NCBI GenBank assembly: GCA_026874595.1
Contig: CM049309.1
Coordinates: 71,284,926-71,348,925, forward strand
From: Sipunculus nudus
Taxonomy: Eukaryota > Annelida > Sipuncula > Golfingiida > Sipunculidae
Length of the DNA stretch: 64,000 nucleotides
Reading direction: 5' to 3'
In this document: piece by piece, positions 52,334 to 64,000 of the stretch
How the letters are laid out: each line of letters starts with the position of its first letter
Numbering within the stretch: the first letter of the stretch is position 1
Notes under the pieces: model-generated
Database searches by the model: none
The model's input: only the letters and a program-made list of their open reading frames with translations
What the model was told of the DNA's origin: nothing
Position numbers and translations under genes: made by a program

Positions 52334-52444
52334 CACCACCCTCACGACTAGTGAAAGATGAGTTTATGCATGATGTTGAGGCGCCAAACCAAGGCCACAT
52401 GGGTGAGCGCCCTGATGCATTTAGACCAACATTACCTCATGGGG
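52334..52444 (+). CDS. SMAD4: SMAD4 coding exon 4: linker with conserved VKDE
   Basis: Acceptor TTACTTGTACAG, donor GGGG|GTAAGG, phase 1 on both sides. Residues from 150 read APPSRLVKDEFMHDVEAPNQ and on. VKDEF corresponds to the vertebrate VKDEY, whose lysine (human K159) is a known SUMO-acceptor site; here it is Lys157. An earlier donor, ATGG|GTGAGC, at 52403 would end the exon at 52402, also in phase 1, dropping 14 residues (GERPDAFRPTLPHG). Which donor is used cannot be decided from sequence. Confidence 0.93.
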
Positions 52445-52599
52445 GTAAGGAAACCTTGTTAGTGATCTGCATCTGGTTTTACTTGTGTATCATAGATGTT
52501 GTCAGATGCATTATGTTTTCTCTGCAGTATTGTACTTCTTACTTGTCTTTGTGATAAAGATTGTCAGAGCATCTCAGAGATATTGTTCAAAGGTGAGAT

Positions 52600-52725
52600 T
52601 AAATAATTGGTTAGATATCATCAAATCGATTAATTGGTGAAATATCATTAATTGATCAGATATCATTAATTGGGGAGATATCATTAATTAATTAGATATC
52701 AATAATTGATGAGATATCATAAAGG
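52600..52725 (+). repeat. Minisatellite of ~20-bp GATATCATTAATTG units
   Basis: Five or six degenerate copies of AGATATCATTAATTGATGAG in the short (401-bp) intron between SMAD4 exons 4 and 5, with palindromic GATATC in most. It ends about 120 bp before the acceptor. Confidence 0.85.
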
Positions 52726-52845
52726 GGAGATATCATTCATATTATTAATGGATGAAGAATCATTTACAGGACAGAAATGATTGTCTAATGATTTCACAAC
52801 TGGATTAGTATATTGTGAAATTATATGACTGCATATACATTGCAG

Positions 52846-53076
52846 TGGGCCAGGGGTCTCCCACACCACAGGCCACAGTGCAGCACAGTAACCCACCCCC
52901 AGGTATGCTGGTGGGTAACCCTGTGCTGCAACAATCTGCGCTACAGGTCAGCATGGCCGCCTCCCAGCAGCCGACGGTGATGACCTCAAGTCTACCTCCA
53001 GGGCCTGGTGGCCCCCACCCTCTCTCCCCTAGTCAACCACTGTCGCCCACGCCCCCGTCGGGCGTCAACCCCATGG
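52846..53076 (+). CDS. SMAD4: SMAD4 coding exon 5: Pro/Ser/Gln-rich linker
   Basis: Acceptor TATACATTGCAG, donor ATGG|GTATGG, phase 1 on both sides, 231 nt. Residues include GQGSPTPQATVQHSNPPPGM, SMAASQQPTVMTSSLPPGPG and PHPLSPSQPLSPTPPSGVNP. The linker joins MH1 to MH2 in SMAD4 and is the least conserved part of the protein. Here it is rich in SP/TP motifs, possible sites for proline-directed kinases. GC content is clearly higher than the flanking introns, supporting coding status. The frame is open past the donor for about 60 codons, but the downstream sequence loses the linker composition. Confidence 0.9.
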
Positions 53077-55157
53077 GTATGGTGGAATTTTCTTATTTCA
53101 GGTGTTGTGGTTGCTGCATGGTGCACTTGCCTCCAGTGCTTTCGCTTTTGCTATTTGTGTTAGTGTCTAATTTGAATCTTCACATCTTGTGTTCATACAC
53201 CAAGATCTCCCATAAAGAAACAAAACACACTAAAACAAATTGTATTTCATTTGAAATTGAAATTTGAATAAAAAAAACTGTTGATAATATTTATTATTTT
53301 AAGCTTAATTTTAGAAACTTATCTGAGTACCATAGATGTCTTTATCATGACTGCAGAATTGAAACAGACCCAAGATATCTATTTGTAAAATACTGAGTTG
53401 GACATTAACCCAACCTGCAGCTGTCTTAGATGTAAATATTAAAAGCAAGGGTGATTGCCGTTGTATTTTGGATGATGTTGATGACTGGGATACAATTTGA
53501 ACTTGGTGTCTGTACATGTGTGACGAGGATTTTAGTAGTCACTGTTCAGCTTATCTTTCATTTCTTGTTCTACTGCACAGCATATAATTGATCAGTTCCT
53601 GAATCAAGCCAATTGATGTACAACCCTTTTACAGCCTCCTCAATAAAATCACATGCTTTATTGCACTCATCAAAGTGTTTGCTTTATCAGTGATGCAAGA
53701 CCTAACTTGCACCTCTTCTGTTTGAGTAGCTGTTGGTGATAAGTTATTCACCTGACTATCATTATGGAAAGATGTGTCAATCTAGAGGAAGTTATCAAAT
53801 GATGACCAAGTATGACATTGGCATCTGTATGCTCCTTATGTAATTTCAGTGCCACCCAGTCTTCTAGATTCTTTGAATGAAAACAGTTATATATAGGATA
53901 TTTCAGAATCAGAGATGGATATAAAAAAGCACTGAGGAACATATACTGAAATACCATCCGTCTATTTAAAACCCATTATGAAGTTTGTAGGCAAAAATAA
54001 TGGACCAGATTTACGACATTGTTAAAAGTCGACCTCTGCTTTAGTGATCCAACAGTACTATTCAGCCATTCATTCAGCACTGATGCTGATTGTAATTTAG
54101 AACAGGCCCTAACTCTGTGGTGAGGATCAATCCAATTTAGTGTTGATCAGAACCTGAGCCCTGATGTACATATAATACAAGGCCCAAATAATCTCATGAT
54201 TAATATGTAAATATATAATTTGTCTGGACTGTAGGTTTCTTCTGTTAGACTTCTGAATTGACCTGTCAGAGCAGCTCTGATATATATAATATCAATTAAT
54301 CAAGGTGTTATAAATGATGATGGGGAAATAAGCTTTTGCAGCATCCCAGGTTCCTCTTGCGTTACTCCAGCACTACAGCATGCTTCATGAACCTGCTTAA
54401 GGCCTGCTTTGCTTACACGCTGCTTTTTATGTTCACATTGTTGTATCCTTACATTCATTTATTGTTTCTTTTCAAATATGTTTAACCTCAATTCCATTTC
54501 ATGTTTATGTTCAAATATATTTAACGTCCTATTCATTTTATGCCTATGTTCAGATGTGACTAACCTCTCATTCATTTTATGATTATGTTTATATTTCAGT
54601 TGATTCTTATAACTGTGGTTGGGTTCATATTCACAGGGTTGAATTTTCATGATTTCCAATTTTTCACTGTTTCACAAAGGTTCCATTTTCAGGATCTTAC
54701 AATTATATAACTTACACAAAGTGTATCCATTAATAAGCCTAGAGGGTTTTAAGGGTTGATTAGCTTGATATCCAATAAGGCTGATTTAAATAAAAATGAT
54801 CTTTTGGCTCGATAATAGTTAAAGGTGAAAGATATAAACCTAATATTTAGTTTTGACCTTATTTCCAAAGTCTTTTACTTCATAGCCTATTCTCCTTGTG
54901 ATCATTCAGTGATGGCAGACATCTAATCTCTGATCATATGAAATATTTCATATCAAATATTCAACAAGTGAAAATTGTTATTCAGTATTGGTAGATAATA
55001 TAAAAATCCTATTTTATTGTATCAATCCTTGATTAATGGTATAATAAAACATCTGTATTATATATCAATCTTTTGACTTTAGACTTTCAATGCTTCAGGC
55101 CTAGATAATGTACATGGGGTGTTAGTGAATCTATATTATAAATTAAATGTTTTTTTT
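53077..55157. other. SMAD4 intron, mostly unassigned
   Basis: AT-rich. A three-copy ~52-bp tandem (TTCAAATAT/TTCAGATGT ... TAACCTC-CATT-CATTTTATG) lies at 54470-54600. No gene seen. Confidence 0.45.
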
Positions 55158-55895
55158 AGCTCAGCTGACTATAAGTCATCTGAGCTATAGTCGTGGTCCA
55201 TTGTCCGTCGTCCGTCCGTCTGTCCGTCCGTCTGTCCGTCCGTCCGTCCGTCCGTCCGTCCGTAGATGTGGCACGTTTTGAAACCGTAAGACTTAGGAAT
55301 CCAAAATTCAGCATAATGTTAGATGTCCCCAAGATCTCCTACCAAGCCGAAAACTGGGTCTTTGCGACTTTGTTCCTTTGAGAAATTAAGGAAAAACCTC
55401 AAATTTTTATTAAAAACCTATTTTCACTCTTCAGGACTGCCTAACATCAAAACCACTCATCTGTTTTTCCTCATATTTACCATAAATATTCTTCTATATA
55501 GTTCCTATGTACATGCCAGAAATTAAGTCTGTTAAGTATAAATTCTTTAAGTTATGAGCCTGAACATAATAGACTTTGTAAAAAATCAGGAAAAATATTT
55601 ACTCACTTAACATGAATAATTTTGAAACTAGAGTCTATTTTCCCAAGTATATAACTATGTTTAATTAAGATTTAATTGTTTACCCAAAATTAGATCAGAA
55701 TTTTGTAAATTTTTAAGTTATTAGCATAAAAATAAAATCAGTACCTTAAATTTAGCCCAACTTTGACCATGGCACGTTTTTCTCCTGTATGTACCATTGA
55801 TTTAATTTTCACAGCATGTAAACATAAATATTTAATTTATTTAAATCTGAAATTTGAAAATAAAAGCTTGAAAATTAAGCTAGTTATTGATTTTT

Positions 55896-58508
55896 AGCTC
55901 AGCTGACTATAAGTCATCTGAGCTATAGTCGTGGTCCATTGTCCGTCGTCCGTCCGTCTGTCCGTCCGTCCGTCCATCCGTAGGTAGATGTGGCACGTTT
56001 TGAAACCGTAAGACCTAGGAATCCAAAATTCGGCATAATGTTAGATGTCCCAAAGATCTCCTACCAAGCTGAAAACTGGGTCTTTTCGACTTCGTTCCTT
56101 TGAGAAATTAAGGAAAAACCTCAATTTTTTATTAAAAACCTATTTTCACACTTCAGGACTGCCTAATATCAAAATCACTCATCTGTTTTTCCTCATATTT
56201 ACCATAAATATTCCTCTATATAGTTCCTATGTACATTCAAGAAATTATGTCTGTATTATATAATTTAAAAAAGTTATGGACCCAAACATAATGCATTTTG
56301 TAAAAAATCAGGAAAGATATTTGATCACTTAACACAAAACATGTTAAAGCTATGGACCTTTTTTCCAGTAATATAACTTTAATTAATCAAAATTAAATTG
56401 TATACCCAAAATAAGATGAAAATCTTTTAAATTTTTTAAAATATTAATAAAAATAAAAAATTGGTACCTTAAATTTTGCCCAACTTTGACCATGGCACGT
56501 TTTTTTCCTGTGAGTACTGTGGATTTAATTTTCACAGCATGTTTTTGTTACCTTTTCAACTGTTAACACCAAAAATTTGAAACCAGTTGATCAAAAACTG
56601 TAGATTTTATTCAAGTTTTCAAGCACCATGTAACATATTGTTTACATCAAGCTAGTGTTATGCAGTTTGCAAGAGCTCAGCTCCCCAGCTTCAGCTCTTA
56701 GTTCCTTAAATTCGGCATACAGCTAGATGTCTCCAAAATCCCCTACCATGCCAAGAATTTGGTCACTAGGACTTAATACCTTCTAGATATTAATGAAAAA
56801 CTTCATTTTTCCATTAAAAACCCATTGTTACACTTCAAGACTGCCTAATATCAAAACCACTGATCTGACTTTAATCATAAATAATATACATATTTTTCAT
56901 TCTCTATGCACATGCCAGAATGATGTCAGTATTGCGTAATTGTTTTAAGTTATGGGCCCAAACATAATGCACTTTGTAAAAAATCAAATATATTTACTCC
57001 CTTAACAAGGGGATTGCTGAAGCTAGAGATTCTTTGTCAGGGATGTAACATTATTTAATCAAGATTCAATTGAATACCCAAAATTAGTTAAGAATTTTTC
57101 AAATTTTATAAGTTATTAGTATAAATGTAAAATTAATAACTTAAATTTTGCCCAACTTTGACCATGGCATGTTTGTTTCCTGTGAGCACTGTTGATATAA
57201 TTTTCATATCATGCACACATAAGGATTTCAGCTTTTAAGTTAGAAAGCTGAAAGAAATTGGCCAAAAATTGTAGCTTTTATAAATGTTTTTATGAGACCC
57301 TGTCAGACTTTGGCTCTCTCCAGCCCCTCTTGAGTCACCTGTATGTTGACCTTGTTGAACTTTCAGCAAATTATGCATGGTTGAGGCGAGGCATACAGGG
57401 GAATCCAGGCAGCTTATGGCCAGCCACAGTTGATCCAGGTGTCCAACCCAACTCATCTAGTAGTTTTAACCAACTACATAACAATAAACAATACATTAAT
57501 AAATTTTTATTGGTTTTTAATAAAAAATTAAAGATAAATAGAAAAGGAATTTGTTAGTTTATAATAACAGGAAATTAACTTGCAGTTACTGATGATGTAA
57601 GAATCTTGTATCGATGGATAGAATGTCACGTATTCCAAATAACACCATGCAGTCACCTATGGTATTTTTCAGTTCAATTTTAATGATAAAGAAGTAAATC
57701 ATATCATTCATTACTAATCATTAGGGATCATATGGTGGAAATTAATGATAGACAAAGATGCAGTTGATAATATTAATCTAGATTCCTACTGTGTCTAGTG
57801 TGTACATTGATGTGAAATTAGTCCAAAATGAATTTATTACAGTTATTTTTTAATATAAATAAAAGCCATAAAACCAGGTACTTATGATCATTATTTAAAT
57901 GTGTGAATTTTGTATATTCTGGATTCTCAACATCTTTGTTTGGTGAAAACTGAATAAATACCAGTCATGGTGCGAATACTTTGTAATTGTATTTAAATAC
58001 GAATATGATTATGTAATCCATTATAAAATTTCTTGCATAAAGAATGGGAATTCAGGTAAAAATGAAAGTATATGAATACCAGTGCAAATACTTTCAAAAT
58101 GTATTCATGAATGCATTCATGAATATATTCTTTAATATTATTTTAATAATCATTTCAGCTATATTTCATTTAAAAAAATCATATGATTCTCTTATTATTT
58201 AAAAAAAAAAATAATATTTGGGACAATATTTGTAATTTTTTTTAATTAATAGTTAAACCCTTATATTATATATTCTGCTTATAAGTTATATGGCCAAGTC
58301 AAAATCTGTGTGACAATAGCACTCCATAAATGAAATCAATCCTCTTCCCTGTCTCCAAAGGTACTATCAAAATCATACATAAGCTAAACAACAACAACTC
58401 ATAATACAGCTTATATTTATTACCACACAAAACCAGCATGTGCCTCATTCCAAATAATATTTTTTTATCATATATAACAGCTGAGCGTCGTGACCCATAG
58501 GTCCCTTG
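55896..58508 (+). mobile_element. Family-D' element, inner copy
   Basis: It starts AGCTCAGCTGACTATAAGTC and CTATAGTCGTGGTCC with a GTCC tract (55935-55980), and ends CAGCTGAGCGTCGTGACCCA, TAGGTCCCTTG before TTT. Its first ~560 bp are nearly the same as the outer copy (GGCACGTTTTGAAACCGTAA, AGATCTCCTACCAAGC), so the two are close relatives. A further ~700-bp direct repeat of the same unit is visible at 56700-57200. Confidence 0.72.
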
Positions 58509-58680
58509 TTTTTCTTGAGGCTCTACTGTAGTCATTTGCTTTGATAACAGATTACAGATGCAGGGTCCAACTCCAGGTCACTGGAAGTCGGGCTATGCCA
58601 AGGTTTCTGATTTGTTACAGTCACTGGGGGAGACCCCCTGCTGTGACAGGTGTACAGTTATTCTAATATCACCACCCCAA

Positions 58681-58707
58681 TCCCCCCCCCCCCCCCCCCC
58701 CGCCCCC
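58681..58707. repeat. Poly-C tract
   Basis: About 25 bases, nearly all C with one G, at the position equivalent to the C run at 48330 in another D' copy. Confidence 0.9.
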
Positions 58708-59683
58708 GCAAACCCAACCCACTAAGTGTAATGCAGTAATTGTTATTGTTTTCACTGTATTTCCTTAATTGTAACGCTGTTTCCACTCCAATATACAAAA
58801 ACTTTCCTTAAAAAAGTAATTCAAGTGTAATCCAGAAGATGCCATGTTGTGTTAATGTAGCATTTTTAAAGAAATTAATTTTCTTTTAAATGATTTTAAC
58901 AGATATAATTGAACCCATCAGTATGCTTAAATTTATAAAATATGAAGCACATTATGGATAAATAAAGACACAATTGAAAATTGTGAAATCTAAATCAAGT
59001 ATTTTTAGATATTTATTGTTTTGCAGATTTAAAAGATATATTTATGTGGTAAAAAATGAATAAACATTTGTATGCATGGTGTGGTGTTATATGACAAGAT
59101 TGAGATTTATGATGATGCAGTTGAGAATTATGAATCAACTTTTATATTCAGATGTATCTGTTTTATTGGAAATGTATAGAAATATAACCTTAATTAAAAA
59201 AAAATTGATGTGATAAAAAAATTAGGATTTAATACAAACATTGGTTCATTATTTTCCTGCCACAGCAGATTTTGGGATCAGGCTTTGTTTGCCCTGTTTT
59301 ATGTTGTTAATTAGTTATATTTCATCTGTATACATTTCATAAAAAAATACGTATATAATTAATAATATATATTATACAAAAAAAATAGATTCAATTAAAC
59401 AAATTTGTAAACTACTGAAATGTCAACAGTTAATCATGGTAATAGTACAGATCATTTGTTCACAAACTGCTCACATGCTTCAGTTTCAACATTAGGAAAC
59501 ACATGGTCAGGTCACAAAATATTATTTGCAACAATTTCTTGCTAATCAATACAAACCAATCATATAAACCAACCATGGCCTTTATTACCTCTTCCTCTTA
59601 CACTTGATCTCCATTTGATATTATTTTAGATTTTAACCTTCAAGGTCAACTTCAGCTGAGCACAGTGACCCATAGGTCCCTTG

Positions 59684-61003
59684 TTTTAATTTAGGAATGT
59701 TTAATTTTCTAGATATTTTCCTTTTGCAAATATCATGAATTCAAACCCTCACAAACAAAAAGTGAACCATTTCATTTTAATGCCTATCCTTAAGACAATA
59801 TGACATCAGGAATTGTCAACTTGAAATGTTCCATTAAAAGAAATAGATAATCTCTAACAGTATAGATCTTCTTGGTCCCAGAAGATACCATTCTTGGTGG
59901 TAAGGTGCCATATGACATTTATAGCAGGAAATGGTCATAAAACAACATCTGTGCATTTTAAAGTATAATTTCATGGTTTCCTTTGCATTTAATATTAGTG
60001 AGATTATTTATTTTTACATCAGGGGTAGTTGGTCCATATGCTTAGATTCAGTTTTATCTTTAATTCTGTCTTTAAATTAATTTTTGTTTTCAGACTATTT
60101 TGATGTTTTAATATTTATTTTCTGTTCATTTACAGGCAGTTATTTTGTCTCTATATATAAGAGGAGCTATATTATTGTGTTTTCTATTATTAGTATAAAT
60201 GATTCTTCATATTTCTTAGTACTGGATGGGGCTCTCAAATGTCAGTACCTCAGGCTTGATCAGAACACAAAGTTTTAATAGGATTTGCATGATTAGACAT
60301 TAGATTAAAGTGTAATAAACAAATTATTTTTTCCTTTGGTTTGATATGTAGGTTTTGCTGCTATGCCCTTACCTTTTAAATTTGTCCCAACCTATGTAAA
60401 ATTATTTTCATTGAACACGAGAAATTATATGTGTATCATTGATTTGACTGTAATTATGGTAAATCTATATGATTTATTACAGTTTATCATAGATTAATAC
60501 TGGACAGTGAGAAACTATTATCTATTTTTTTTTTTAATCTCTGAACCAGCAAAGCAATTAATGTAATTTTCATGTATTTTTGTAATAAGATCTTCCTATG
60601 CCAACATTTCATAAAGCAGAAAAATATTGGAATATTAGTTTCATTTAATTTCTAACATGACACACCAGTCTTATATTGAAAAAATGGTAATAACTGAAGT
60701 ATCACAAAATAATCTGAAAATAACTGAAATAAATAACACTGAAATTAATTAGCCATTCTGTATATTTTTGGAATTTGTTCTAACTTTAATGTATTTGAAG
60801 AAAAAAAGGCAGTTGACAGTGTTAAGATGATTAAGAAACTAGACGCATGGCTTACACTCTGGGCAGTGGAAAGCTATATGACTTTATTGTTTTGTTTTAA
60901 CTTTTTGTCAGTAATTATGTCAGCCAGAACTGTCATGATGAGAGCCCCATCTGTGTTGTTGCATGTTGGTGTCAGCTTGAATTTGGGTTTACCTTAGCTT
61001 CAG
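59684..61003. other. SMAD4 intron, unassigned
   Basis: AT-rich, with no repeat borders or reading frames of note. Confidence 0.4.
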
Positions 61004-61123
61004 GCCCTCTGAGCCACACCATGCAGCGGCCTATGGCATCAATGGCATCGGACAACTTCCCTCCTCCCCAACCACCTCAGATGCCACAGTCTCAATCGAG
61101 CGTGAACAATTTCACTCCTAGAA
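61004..61123 (+). CDS. SMAD4: SMAD4 coding exon 6: linker
   Basis: Acceptor TACCTTAGCTTCAG, donor AGAA|GTAAGTA (very strong), phase 1 on both sides, 120 nt. With the last G of exon 5 it reads GPLSHTMQRPMASMASDNFP, PPQPPQMPQSQSSVNNFTPR. It has the Met/Pro/Gln-rich composition of the preceding linker exon and the matching phase. Sequence identity to known SMAD4 linkers is too low to prove it by eye, but no other gene is suggested. The MH2 domain must lie to the right of the window. Confidence 0.82.
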
Positions 61124-61149
61124 GTAAGTAATGTATACTGTAATATATA

Positions 61150-61301
61150 CAGTAAAACCTCAAAATAAAACCACCAATGGGACCTTGATAAAGTGGTCGC
61201 ATTTACAAGGTGTCCTCCAAGTGATGCCTCGTATAAAGTGCAACCAAGACCATGAACAGGTGGTCGCTTAACAAAAGTGGTTCTTATCTGAGGTTTTATT
61301 G
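61150..61301. mobile_element. TA-flanked MITE (Tc1/mariner- or pogo-like)
   Basis: The left end CAGTAAAACCTCA and the right end TGAGGTTTTATTG are inverted repeats with one mismatch, flanked by TA on both sides. The interior is GTGGTCGC-rich. It begins 26 bp after the exon 6 donor. Confidence 0.8.
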
Positions 61302-63392
<2,091 letters not shown>

Positions 63393-63555
63393 TTGAATTA
63401 AGTTTTTAGTCAGGTGTTAAGAGTACAAACACATTGAGGGAAACATGGAAGCTTACCATGGATATCATTTAAAAAACATGGGGATATGATTTACAGTTTG
63501 ATTTTTTATATGAATTTTTGGTGTTTACACAATTTAAGGGACAATGATGTAGACA

Positions 63556-63674
63556 AGTTATGCAACACACCTCACTCTATTTCTCCTTGCCACTCAATCT
63601 ATGCCTCACTTCACCCGTCCCACTCTTGACTTTGGCGGATACACGTAGTGGCTTGTCGACTACTTGTATTCTAG
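63556..63674 (+). mobile_element. Family-C 3' end fragment
   Basis: Contains TTATGCAACACACCTCACTC, TTTGGCGGATACACGTAGTG and GCTTGTCGACTACTTGTATT-CTAG before TT. Only the last ~120 bp of the family is present. Confidence 0.75.
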
Positions 63675-64000
63675 TTATTTTATGATGTTAGCATATAATT
63701 ATGGGTTGCCATACCTGAAGATTGCCAAATAAACACATGCAAGTAACGCCTGTGTCAGACATTGAATTGAAAGCATATTTCATGTTTTCTTTGTTTTCAT
63801 TGAGTTTGCACCTTACTGGTAAATTGAAAAGTATTGGTTTTTACATAGAAAAATTGGTTATGAGCCTGGTCACTTATTAGTACATTTAATATCAATATTT
63901 ACACTAATGAACGGAGTTATGAGCAGGTAAATTTATAATAAAAATAAAAATCTTATGAAAACCAATGGTTAACCTGTTATCTCACAGTTTCTAATTACAG

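Larger units (their letters stand above)
55158..59683 (+). mobile_element. Family-D' element, outer copy, interrupted by another D'
   Basis: It starts AGCTCAGCTGACTATAAGTC with a long (GTCC)n tract (55200-55262) and ends TTCAGCTGAGCACAGTGACC, CATAGGTCCCTTG before TTT. Sequence after the inner copy (58800-59000) matches the 3' half of the D' copy at 47923 (AGATGCCATGTTGTG..., poly-C tract at 58681), showing that the outer element resumes there. Confidence 0.68.

Noticed and set aside
57258-57557. 99-residue frame as a missing SMAD4 linker exon
   Set aside because: It lies within the inner family-D' element, has no good splice borders in phase 1, and exons 5 and 6 already join in phase.

Overview
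The window is intron-rich, AT-rich animal DNA packed with mobile elements. It carries most of the 5' coding half of one recognisable gene, SMAD4 (the co-Smad of TGF-beta/BMP signalling), on the + strand from 36173 to beyond the right edge. The encoded MH1 domain is clearly SMAD4, and the surrounding repeats (GTCC-rich microsatellites beside short hairpins, ~180-340 bp tandem units) resemble repeat families known from marine molluscs, so a bivalve or similar mollusc is the best guess. The species cannot be fixed from sequence alone.

Layout. 1-14.3 kb: two large copies of one Helentron/HINE-like rolling-circle element (here 'family D'), each interrupted by other insertions. The first holds a family-C element and a family-A element that itself contains family B. 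The second holds a 4.2-kb insertion flanked by 11-bp direct repeats, plus another family-C element. Between them, on the minus strand at 5187-5495, is a short ORF with a perfect 2A-like ribosome-skipping motif. 15.5-16.4 kb: a hAT-type non-autonomous element with an 8-bp duplication. 18.5-23.5 kb: a region bounded by inverted palindromic arms that encloses a family-E rolling-circle element and a TTA-flanked inverted-repeat transposon. 24.1-24.7 kb: small family F. 24.7-36.1 kb: mostly featureless, with a MITE and an old family-C relative. 36.2-64 kb: SMAD4 exons separated by introns loaded with families A, B, C and D, a TA-flanked 2-kb transposon, small TA-flanked MITEs, a tRNA-derived SINE and simple repeats.

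SMAD4 model: six coding exons (36242-36484, 37876-38050, 47761-47790, 52334-52444, 52846-53076, 61004-61123) join in frame to give the whole MH1 domain (with the Cys69, Cys113, Cys125, His130 zinc site) and a Pro/Ser/Gln-rich linker. The MH2 domain lies beyond the window. Every intron after the second coding exon is phase 1, so each linker exon can be skipped or lengthened without breaking the frame. Two in-frame alternative donors and one cryptic in-frame exon were found.

The most interesting non-gene pattern is a shared architecture of at least five repeat families: subterminal inverted repeats of about 10-13 bp, a 5' hairpin, often a GTCC-like tract, internal tandem repeats, and a 3' hairpin followed by CTAG or CTTG directly before TT. 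Several otherwise different families also carry the same 12-bp palindrome GGTGGCGCCACC in their internal repeats.
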